Shown here one piece after another: positions 40,701-52,700 of a DNA stretch of 64,000 nt; the stretch's first letter is position 1, and the number at the start of each line of letters is the position of its first letter. The stretch lies in assembly GCA_013398275.1 (NCBI GenBank), contig VZSE01006608.1:2354441-2418440 (forward strand). Direction: 5' to 3'. Origin of the DNA: Promerops cafer (lineage: Eukaryota; Chordata; Aves; Passeriformes; Nectariniidae). The position numbers were made by a program, and so were the translations under genes. Below the pieces are notes generated by a model. That model was not told where the DNA came from. It searched no databases and was given only the letters and a program-made list of their open reading frames with translations.

Positions 40701-43700
40701 AACGTAATTCACATGACAGGAAAACTGTTTCTTTTCCAGCTATGACCAATGCACAAGATAGTGAAGACAATACACTGCAGTAATTCCACAGTTTGCCTTT
40801 AAGCCAGCTGGAAACTGTCTTTATCACAAAGCTGCATTGTCTTAAGAAGATGTTTACTATAGCAAACATGATCTAACTAGATGCAGAGAATATTTAAGCA
40901 ACAATATGCCAGTGTTCAGTTCATTTAAGTTGTACTGTCTAAAACACAGGAGTTACCAACATTCTGGATATCGTATTTTCTTCCTCTATGCAATACGGTA
41001 AAATATCTACAAAACCCCCAAAGATTTGTAAGGTCCTGCAGATGGTCATGCTGAAGTGAAGCAGGTCGATGAGGTGATCCACTGCCTTATTAACAGGGAG
41101 GAAGCTTCCTGACTACCTGCCTACATTATGTGTTACAGTAGGATTTATACACACTCATTTACAGAAGGATATGCTTTTACTGCAGCTTTCCCTCTATGGC
41201 TGCTTTTCCTGTCCTACTCTTATGAAGGTAGGGATTGTTGAGCTTTAGGTGTTCTTTAAATCATGTAATTACATTATATTTGTAATTACATCGTTCATTT
41301 ACGTTTATTTACACTTCTTCATCAGCTTCACTAGTTTTATATGTTGTTTTACATCTATAGCACAAGCTAGATAGGAGAGCTTGGCTGCCTTTGTCTGTGG
41401 GTAGGTGGCCATTCTGCAATAACACAACTTATCACTTCCTCTGATGAAATATTTTATTACATCTTCTACCCATAGAAGGGGAGGAACTGAGAGACAGCTG
41501 ATGGCATACTGTGATAAATGTTCACATTTTTTAAATTGTTTGCTTGTTTGTTTGTTTTTAATAAAAATGCAAAGCTTGCAGTTCAGAGAACATCTGAGCA
41601 AAAGGTTAATTTAATCTTAAATCCACAAGGTTAAGTTGTTCTTAAATTAGTTTCTTCATAATTATAAAAGGCATAAAGCAAGCTGCACAAGTTTCCTGGA
41701 AAAAATAAAATTCCCTGTGGCTAGAATCTCTGAGTAGGTTATATTTGCTTCTTACATGCTTTCAGACAAATGTAATGGCTGCACCCCAGAACTGCACCCT
41801 TGGACCGCTAGTGAGCCTTGGGTTGCTGTGGTGTCAGAACAGGTGCACAAATGGCTGCTGTCAAGTTTTTTGAGATGAAAGCCTGAATTGAGGGGATTTT
41901 GATCATTATGGGAGAAATTATTTTTTTTCCCAGATGAATCATAGTGCTCATCCCTCTACTTATTAAATGACAGTTCAAGTACAAAATCTCAGGAAGAGAA
42001 TTTTCTATATTTAGAATGAAATTTACATTCATGAGGAACATTTACATGAGGAACCCCTATGCAGCTGAGGACATTTTCAACTAAATGAGGCAATGAGACA
42101 AGCAGGGTTTGCATCCAGGATTCCTCCTGCTGTAGGCTGTCAAAGCACTACTTACAGGAATTTAATGGGCAGGCTTTGCAAGGAAAAGGGAGCCTGTGTA
42201 GCTCTGGGTGAGCAGAGCAGTATTCACCAGCCAGACTTTTTTCTTTGCAAGTGAGTAGTCAGCCAGGGAGCACTGAGGCGTGGGACTGGAGAAAAACAGT
42301 AGGCAAGCACTGCTGGCTGGTGGTTCTCAGCTACAGGAGTGGTCCTCTGGGCACCACACAGCCAGGATGTAGATCTTTGTTGGGAGTTGCCAGATCCATG
42401 GCAGAGCATAAGATCTGGGAGGTTGTGGAAATGGAAAACAGCCATTTCCATTAAATATCCTTTATTTTAACAAGTAGGAATCCCAGGTCACCAGATTTGG
42501 AGAAATGAGAGGTGCTGGAGCAAGTCCAGAGAAGGGCAGCAAAGCTGGTGAAGGGTCTGGAGCACAGGTCCAGTGAGGAGCAGCTGAGGGAGCTGGGGGA
42601 GTTTAGTCTGGAGAAAAGGAGGCTCAGGGGTGATTTTATCACTCTCTACAACTGCCTGAAAGGAGGGTGCAGCCAGGTGGGGGTTGGTCTCTTCTCCCAG
42701 GCAGTCAGTGACCGGAAGAGAGGACACGGCCTCAAGCTGCACCAGGGGAGGTTCAGGCTGGACATCAGCAGGAATTTCTTCATGAAAAGGGTTGTTAAGC
42801 ATTGGAATGGATTTCCCAGGGAAGTGGTGGAGTCACCATCCTTGGAGGTGTTTAAGAAACAGCTGGACATGGCACTTCATGCCATGGTCTACCTGGCAAG
42901 GTGGTCAGGGCTGGACTTGATGATCTTAGAGGTCTTTTCCAATGTTTCTTATCCTGTCATTCTGTATTAGTGTCAGCCAGAGACTGAAACTGCTTCCCTC
43001 AGTGGGGCTGTGGGACTTAGGTGTGAGAGATCACACTGTCAACCTCTGCTGTACACAACCTGAAAGTTCCCAGTCTCTTGCAGTTTCTACAACTAGGTCT
43101 GTGCCAGAGTAATCTCTCTGTTTTTTTTCCAGATTGCTAAGAATTTGCCATCACCTGTAATTTCCAAATCTGGCTGTGTTAAACATCCCATTAATTAAAA
43201 ATACCTAAAAGTTAGTAACTAGAATATTGAAGAGCAGTGCTTTTCTTGGTGCATATTCCAAACTTGAGTGATACATCCTCATGCTGTGTATAATTAGAAC
43301 AGTAAAAAGGTATGCACATAAATGTTGTAAGCAGTAATAACTATTAGCTTCTCATTATCAAGTCCTGGAATCCAGTTGCTCTATTTCCATTTTTACTGAT
43401 TACTTTCAACTCCCTCTACAAAACCTATACAATTACTGCTTTTCTTCTTGTTTTCCTTCCTGCTTAATTCTGAGCCTGGCTTTATACTTCTGTCTCCATA
43501 AGATGTGGAACAGCTCTAAATCAAGCATGTAGCATTTCACTTAAATGACCTGAAGATGGCTTTGTCTGTTTCTCCAGGTGGCTTAATAAATAGAGACCTT
43601 TGGTCCCTTAGATATTTATCACAGCTGTAACCACACTATTTCTCCAGTCTTCAGTACAAAATCTGTTGTAAGTCGTAGTTAATTTACATTAGCCTCCACA

Positions 43701-46700
43701 GATGCTGATTTCTCGAGATTGCTGTCTTCCAAGCTTATCATTGTATGTCAGAATGTACAGACAGTTCAACCTAAAGGGCTCTTGATACTGACTCATCTTT
43801 ATTCAAACATTTCTTGCTCATCCTTGAACGTTTCAAGCAATGCAGCTCTCCTCAGTTCCTGTAGTTTGTGGTGGTGTTCAGGACACACATACATATTGTA
43901 TGCACATTTCAGCGTATTTGGAGCTTTCAGTGAGGGCTGAGTCTGAAAGTGTTAATTCATTATAGAATTGAGTGTGTGTGCAGCTTAGGTAGGAACCTTT
44001 GCGGTAGTGCTAAATGAGCTAGCTGAGATACTGACATGAATAAAGAATTTTTCTTAGATTTACTAAACCTTCTTGAATGGTATCTGGCAGCCACACTATT
44101 CACATGCCTTACCTGACCCTTAACTCTGTATTTAATTTATTCTCATGGAGAAGAACTTCAACTTTTATTATCATTACTGGTTTAACCTTTTTTTTTTTTT
44201 TACTAGCCAAGTACTGACTCAATACACTTGGGAAGTCTGAGGAGGAAAATCCCCCCATTTCAACCTGTTATTCAATCTATCTTCCCCCTGATAAACCATT
44301 TAGGGAATGTCTGTGTCACATCAAAGTTTCCAGTTTCTCCTACACATTGCTCCTAAGGCGTGTGTCCCAGCACTGACAGCACCTCCTCAGGTAGATACAA
44401 CAGCAAGGTGTGGGCTGGCAGCAGAGATGGGAGTCTCAGCACAGCCCTCCAGTCCTTAGCTCTGCTAATGACTAACTAGGATGTAACCTTAAGCAAGTGT
44501 CCATGTGTCTTTGTGCATCTTATTTACCCTTCTACTAGGATACGGATGGTAGTGCCAACCTGGCACTTCCAAAGTGCTTCAACAGCTACTTTGTGAATGG
44601 TTTTTGTACCAGTACTGTAAAATATCAATTTAAATGACTGTTAGGAAACATAGGAGTTTTCCTTTCACATAGAAAGCACATGGCCAGATCTTGCTAGAGA
44701 TACTTGAAGTCTTAAGGAAAAATAAGCTACAAGAGACTTTACTATGGAGAGACTGGACTTCGACAAAAGCTTTTTCTTTGTAATGGAATACAGAAGCAAC
44801 ATAATTGCCATGTTAATAAGTGAATTATTTCACTCCTCCTTTCTGCATCATTTCCTGCTGCAGAAAGGTATAGGCCATCTGGAAAACAAGTCCATCAAAC
44901 TCACCATTTATCAGATTTGAGCATTTAATTTGCATCCCCAACCTTTAATTTTACTAAGTAAATTATTTCTGTATTTATCAGGAACTAATAAAAAAGCAAA
45001 TTTTACTTTGTATTCTCCAATACAAGTAACTACCACATCTGCTGAATTTTGGTAGCGGTGAACATGCAAATCTAAGTGCAAAAGGAAATCACAGCTTCAC
45101 TTTCTGGTGAAACAAAGAAAGCAAAACCTTACTGTGTAATTTGGAGGCAAAACTCAGAAATGCATTTTCAGCCCTATAGTCAATTTTAAAAAGGACTGAT
45201 GGAGGTCCAAGCTTAGAAGGCTGCCTGCCCCAACATGGTATTTCTTTCTCCTCAATTCTTTTGCACAGCTTACACGTATGTACAACACAAGAGCTGAGAT
45301 GAAAAGCATTTTTTTTACTGAAACCTTTATCATTGTCAAAATGGTATTTTTGAATGTATAAAGCAGTCTTCTTTGCAGAGCACACACACAAGAAGTATAC
45401 AAGTAATTTCAGCTGGAATAACTGTAATCTAGAATACAATAATGTTTTATCTGTTTGACATTGATGAATTAAATAACGTAACAGCATACACAGTGATGAA
45501 TTCTTAGGGGACAGTAAAAAATCTTCAGGCATAATGAGAGCCTTTTCATTGGGATTTTCCTAGAGCCCCCAAATTAGCTTCATTTCTTTTTTCAGATTTT
45601 CATGCAGTCATGATCTCTGACAAAATTTTTGAATGTCCTACAGTCAGGGCGTTCGGTGTTTCTATTCAACAGCACTGAATTTTAAGGGATTTTTTTAAGG
45701 TAGTGTTTCCACTTTGGACGCCTGTTGTGTTTATAAATAAAATAGGGAAGATATGCCTCCTCTCAAACAAATGGAAAGTCAGATAACTCCAGGTGGCCCA
45801 TTTGAAATGCATCAAGGTAGCAACAGCCCACATTACGAGCCCAGTCAAGCCTGCTGTACCTATGGAAATCAAGGTATGTCACTTATAATTAACACAGGTT
45901 ACTGAAAAGAATTTATTGCATCTAAAATTCATTGTTTAACATGAATTATCTGTAACCTGGCTTAGAAAAACACCATTGTTCTCTTAGGTGCAAAATGGTA
46001 AAAAGATACTTGTTCATTCATTACAGAAGAAGCAGTCTGCATTTCAGATAAGAAACTAAAATAGTAAATGTAATCATTATCCACCTACAATTTAAATTAA
46101 CATTATTCATTCTGGCTCCTCTGTATACCCATGACCTTTACAAGCCTTTATTTATCACACGTAACAAAAAACTTAAACAGCTAATTTTGCAGGAGTCAAC
46201 ACTGATGTATTACTGATCATTTCTCATTTTAAATTATTGTGCTACCTGCTTAATTAAAATGATGTCTGTTGTACATGGGAGAGTTTTTATTTTTATCATG
46301 TAAAAGCATTTCTGATGGTCATAGGGGAACAAAATGGTGTTAAAGTCACTTCAAGTGGAAGTGGATTAAATCAGCAAAACACGCTTTAGTAATTCACTGG
46401 GATCTAGATCCCCATTCCAACCTCACACTATATTAATTTATGAATAAAGAGATGTTTTTTCTCATGGACTGTCCTTAGTGTATCTGCGATGGGACAAGGG
46501 CAAGATCAAACCTTAGTGGACAATGCAAGATACCTTAGACACTCGGTGCAGTGCAGTGATTTCATTCACCACCCTGTATGTGTCTCCATGACCCATCCCT
46601 GCCATTGGTGCTCTGCTGCTGTGCAAGCCCCTTCTCCTTCATCATGAAGTACAAAAGACATACATCACCATTAACTTTTCCTTTAGCTGAAGCTGAAGGG

Positions 46701-49700
46701 AAGGAGACCAGGCTCACCAGGCTGTACATTTGTGGTCTCTTGTCCCTCCAGGGCCACCTCTGTGGTCTTCCTGGGCATTAGGAACCCTGCATTAAGTGTT
46801 GTCTCTGTGACAAATGAACTATGAACCCAAGCAACCCTGTATCTTAGCACTGTCAGAATTGCATAAAGATTTTCAACAAGCAAATACCCAAGATATTTTT
46901 CTAGTTATCTATGTGCCAGCCAATTAATCTGCAAGTCTAACTCTAATCTGTCTAACTCAGAATTGGGAGACTGCCAGAGGACAGTAGTTCCATTTTGTGT
47001 TAAAATCTTAATTTCATTTCTGTTAGAGCAAAGGCATTTTTCACATGTTTGCAGAAAGTTTTTGTAGAAATAGAGACCAGAATTTGAGTACACTAACACA
47101 GATTACACTGGATGTGATGGACATGGTCATGCTGTGTTGCCCAGTGGCACATGACTTGGCTTGAAATGAAAAGCCTCAGCAGGACACCTGGAGGAAAATC
47201 TTCACTGTGATAATGTAGAGGACAACCTCTGAAACAGAGGCCTAATGCTAGTTCCCTCGTTCAGCACCTTCAAGATTGACTTGAGTCTGAAAAAAATCAC
47301 TCCAGCCACACAGGTCCCTGTTACGAGGCAGTGGCCTCACAGTAGCCATTACCCTTCAGAGCCCTTTTCTGCATGTGGAGCATCAGCCCTTTTCAGAAGG
47401 AGAGGCCTGTGCCAGGCAGACCTCTGGGCTGTTCCAGCCTGGCATTCATTATCTGGCATTTGTCCCTGTGGGCAGTCAGGACTCAAATGGATAAACCCAT
47501 TTTCTGCTGATGAAAATGTCCAAATAAGTTGCTTATTTGTATTACTGCAAGCAGTAAAAGTGGCTATGTGTATTTTTTTTCTCTCTTTGGTGAAATTCTC
47601 TCCTGTTCTTTTCCAAAGGCCTCCAGTTCTGTGAAGAAATAAGCATTGCTGTCTTCTGATTTTTTACAGTTGTGGCCAAAGTAGAAGACTCTCGTCCAAT
47701 GCAGAGACCCCCCAGAAGGCCACGGAAGCCCAAAACATTAAATAATCCAGAAGACTCCACCTACTACACTCTAATACATGTGAGTTTAAGAAGCTTTTCT
47801 GGGCTAAAACTGTCAGATAATTCCCACCTAAACTATCTTTTTAGTTGTTCAATTTCTATTATTCTTTTCTAATGCAGCATAAAACCTGTGTCCTGCTGAA
47901 AGGAGGCAGGCCACAAACTTCAAATTTCAAATGAGACTTGAAATGGAAGTACAGAGTTACCCAGACTGGGGAGCTGTGTCAGACCAGTATTTACTTTTGT
48001 ACCTAAACATACGTACTTTGGTTATGTGCATAAGTAGCATTTGCATTTTCAATACCCAAATCAAGTACCCTGTCTCCATAGTTTCTTTGTAAGTCACAGG
48101 AGAGAACCAGGAGAGGCACAGGTTTGTTTGGAGCTATTTTGAGCATCTAAATTAGTGCTTGATCTTGCAGAGAGAGCAAATACTAAAATAAGTTGTATTA
48201 GTATGCACACTGTAACTTCCTTTACAAATGTGTCAGATTGTGATTATGAAGGCATTGGCAAATGCCAACAGCTCAGGAGACTAATGGATTTGAATGTCGC
48301 TATATATAGCCTTTGGTCCAAGTTCAGATACCAAGTGCTGCTTTCCCCTCTTGACTTCAGTGCCCTTAAATATAGGAAAAAAAAGGCAAGAAAGGAAGCA
48401 GAAGGAGTGAAAATGTAAAAGCGCCTCAAAAAGCACTTCCAACAAAAAAGCAATTAAACTGATTTGCTCGAGGTGCCTGTATCTTAGTGACCTATTTTAA
48501 CAGCCGGTGAGAAACCAGCTAATAAACTAACTGTAGCAATTGCTTCTCCTTTCAACAGAAGGTGTCACCAGGGCCTGTAGGGACGGTTGTGTCTGGCATA
48601 CCAAAAAAAGACAATTACAGCTACGTTTTATTCTGTGGCTTTGAAATAACACAGCTTTGGAACGCTGATATTCTGAAAAGAAATTACATTCTTGAAAATA
48701 AATTTGCACGTAAGAATAAAATTTGTTTTGTGAAAGCAACATTGGTGAGATAAAGGACTGAAATGAAAGGCATGACACAGAATCTATTCGGAAATTTCTG
48801 AGAAGCACAATTCTGCAGTAAATGCCTATTTAGGAAACTAAGACTGTAAGGTCAGGAATATAGTATTTTCTGAGAGCTAATTTGTTACATGGCCAGCTCC
48901 GTACCAGAAAACAGCCATAGCATCAGTGCAAACAAAAACTGCAGTGATGCCAGGATATTTTCAATCAATTTTTTAGCAGCAGCTTTTCAAGGTATTAATC
49001 AATGTTACCTTCAATGAGTTGTATTTTCAAGAAGGTGAGAAAAATAGAAACCTGTCTTCCTGACATGAAGTTCACTGGTCAGGGAAAGGTTCTATACACT
49101 GAAGCTTAGAAGGGAGACCTGCTAGTTGTTAAATTCTTAGACCTTGGGTAAGTCATTAAGCTCTAACTTTAGATGGTAGTCAGCTTTAGAGGGCAGTCAG
49201 CTTTCCCAGCTATTACGGATTTTCTACCTTATTAAAAATCTCTGTGACCTTCAGGCATTCACAGATTGTTATCAAGCCCAGATCATACGAAAGTGAAGAA
49301 ACACAACATGAGTGGATTTTTTAAAAAAATTCTCTATCTTTTGCAAAATCAGATATTTCTCTTGCGTCATGCTACAGACATTAATTAGACACCTTACATT
49401 CTCACACATCTCCTTGCATATCAGATGACCTGAAGGGGTATACAGGTATAAATTAAGCCTGACAATAGCCCATTTTTCATATAAGGCACAAGAATATTAT
49501 TTTGGGGTATATTTCTTTAAATCAGCCTATCATTTTGGAATTATATGTCACATTCATTTGCCTGCATACTAAAGTCCATCAGGATTTCTGATTCTCAGTG
49601 ACTTTACAGTCCCTAGTTCTAATACGTTTTCACTCATTTGCAAGAAACACAATTAAAACCACAATCTGCACTAAAAAATACTGCCTTTGAAGTATGATGT

Positions 49701-52700
49701 ATTAGGTGCTGCAATATAGCATTGTTTTGGCTGTAGGGATAGAACTCTATTAGAGATAAGAAATTATTCACATTCCCTATGAATCTTCTCTCCTCTGCAT
49801 TTTTAGAAATCTTGTCTCTAAAGGTTCTTTTGTCACCTATTATATTGTTTTTAAATGGGGCCTTTGTCCATTTTATTCTACTAAACCTGTGTGAAGACTA
49901 CGTTGGCATTAATGAGAATAGGATTATGCCTCCTCCCACTGCATTGCTTCTATTCATGAAAATTTTCATGGCATCACAGTAAATTTGCTTTAGTGCAATA
50001 GTGTTGTCAACTTTATTAAAACAGCTATAGCTATTTGAAAGTTTTAGATCTCCTTTTTCTGTTCTGATCATCATTACTCTGGTTTTTTTTTTCACAGTAT
50101 GGCAACAAATTTGGGACCAACAATGCTAATCTCATTCTCAGTCTCAAAGGTTCTTAAAAGAGATTTTTCTGGGACATTTGCTCATTTTCTATCATTTCTT
50201 TTACTGAAAAATATACAACACTCTCCTACCTAACACTGATGAATTGTACGTTTGCATAAACTTTCCTTTTAGTATTTTTAATTACTTTTTATTTTCTTAG
50301 AAATCAATACAAGATGAAAAACGGAAACCAAGAAAAGAAAGGTAATTTTTTTCATTATCTCACTACTGTCATTCCAGTACTCTAGAAGTTTTAAGCTGTG
50401 CTTCAACCAGGAGAATAAAGCATTGAAAAAAGAATGGTAATTTGGTGATTCACAGGGGGACATGTATAACAGAGTTAAAATGCAATTTTCATTGACTAAA
50501 ATCCATTATAGAATTCAGCCATTCAGTTTTCCTAAAACATGGTCCTTTTACCATGGTAACACAAGCATTATAATAAGATAAGGTCCATATCAAAGATAGT
50601 TCTGACACAGAAAATAATTGAAGGTGTTTAAAATTCTCGTCAAAGCAAATGGGCAACCAGTTCTTTTTTGTCAGCAAAAATACAAAGACTGTCAAAATTT
50701 TCTCCTAAAAATATATGAGTGTCTGGAAATAGATAAAAAATTAAAACAATAACTATGAATAACAGCTAAAGAAAAGTAGCCCTTGAAATTTGAACCAGAA
50801 GTGTTTCCTTCCCAGTGTAACTAACCTATTTTGATGGATCTCTGCAGAGAAGAAGGAAGCCATAGTTATATTCTGTCCTTCTGTATCTTAGATCCTTATG
50901 TGTGCTGCAGACCTGGTTCGCAGCTCCTGACATACATCATAGCTTTATTTTATTTGTGTTTCTTTACTGAGGCTTTTCTGCTGCCCCCTCAGTGGCACTG
51001 CTGTGGCACTGCTGTGGCACCATGTGTGTGATGGCAGCCTGCTCATAGCTGCCAGATGAATGGGCTCTCTGCACTCTCCTCAGCTCAATACAAACTGTTG
51101 CAGAACACAAATTCTGTGGCTAAAATACGTATCTTAGAGGATGCTGCATGACATTACATCTATATAAAATATGCTCACAGCATTGAGCTTCATTCAACCA
51201 CAGTTTAAATTGCACTTGATTATGCCACAGCTTAAAGGATTGACCTTATGTTCATGTCCCCGATGTTCGGTCTCTTTCAGTTTTTTTTCTCATGTCACGT
51301 GGATCCTAAAAAATTTCACAACTACTGGGTCCAGTCTAGGGGGAAAAAAACCCCTAACACACAAAAATCTAGTGTTAACACCAAAATCTAGTGTTTTCTC
51401 TCATTGGCCTCAGTTAGGTTTCACTCAGCTTAAATCTAGTTAACCAGTTCCCTGACTGCATATTCTCTCATGTGCTGACTCTGTATTAGTGGAATATAGC
51501 AAGTGAAATCAATTAATTACTTCTGGTTTCTAACAACGTGAGGACTGAATTCTGAACTCCTCTATTCAGTTTCTTTTTAGGGTATTATTTCTTTCTTTAG
51601 CCATTCTAAAATGGATGTTGGGATTGATTTTTTTCTGTATGTATAATATCCTGGACAGCATTCACCTAACAAAATAAGAGATATCTGCATTATTGACACC
51701 CATATCTGAACTAGTTGCTTTAGACTCTCTTCTTGTACTCAGAGAAAAAAATAGTCATATTTAGGAAAATTATTCATCCCTTTCTCAAAGAGGTATCTAA
51801 AATAGACCAGATTAATTAAATCATAAAAATGCCTCTCCACCGAGTCTAATGGCAAACCCAAACATTTTCAGTCATCTGTGTCTCCTTCATGAATATATAA
51901 AAGTATTTAGCATTTAAAAATTCTCAGTATCTATGTTGTACAGCAGTCACACTTCAGAGACTGATTTTTTTGTGCCTATATATATTTTTCCTTAGATCCT
52001 CAACACATAAACAGAACTAATAAAATATCTGGCTGCCTTGGGTTTGTATGCTGAAAATAATATTGAAAAGTTAAACTGTTAACTTAGTGTTCTTATTTAT
52101 TTACAGTCTGAGCAAAGTGCTAGATTTAGATATCTACTACCAAGAAATTTCATCTACTGACTCCACCTCCAAGGACAGCAGTACTACCACAAGAAGGAAG
52201 AGATACCCAATTGAGCGCAGGACTTCCATTTTACGAGCCACTGAGCGGTAATTCATACAAAATAGTTATAGGAAAAAATATTATCCTGGTTGACATATTC
52301 AAAATATTAATAAAAAGAAAATAAATGCACTTTCAAATTACACAGAGATCTATTATTTTAGACATGAAATTTTGCCAAATTAGCTTGCAAAACATATAGC
52401 TAAAATTTTCCATCTCAAAATGGGAATATCTGAAATATTCCCCAAGCAAGAGGAATAAATTCCAGTGTGATTGCTGTTCAGACTACCTGCCAGTTTTTGG
52501 TTTCCCAAGGGCCAGATGGACAGACATTCTGCATCTCAGATCTAAAATAAAATTAAACTGAAGCAGAACCTAAAAACTGTATTTCTGATTAGTTAGGTTT
52601 TAAACAGGGGGGACGTGCGCCAGACTTTCTGCATGTTTTCTGCAGGTAAGACTCCAGCTTGACTGTTTCCTTCTCCTGCTGTCCTGTAGCAGCACAGGTG

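Larger units (their letters stand above)
36880..47669 (+). other. MYO3A intron (10.8 kb as assembled)
   Basis: The largest intron, inflated by a 2-kb direct duplication around an N at 40616. It also has one CR1 copy (complete at 42505-42968, partial at 40516-40615). Outside these I saw nothing from 36880 to 38600 or 42970 to 47669. Confidence 0.65.

Noticed and set aside
42512..42970. 152-codon open frame as a host gene
   Set aside because: The translation is the C-terminal part of CR1 pol and ends in the CR1 3' terminus, so it is a mobile-element remnant.
45089..45532. 147-codon open frame on the minus strand in the large MYO3A intron
   Set aside because: No similarity recognised and no gene structure around it. 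Judged chance.
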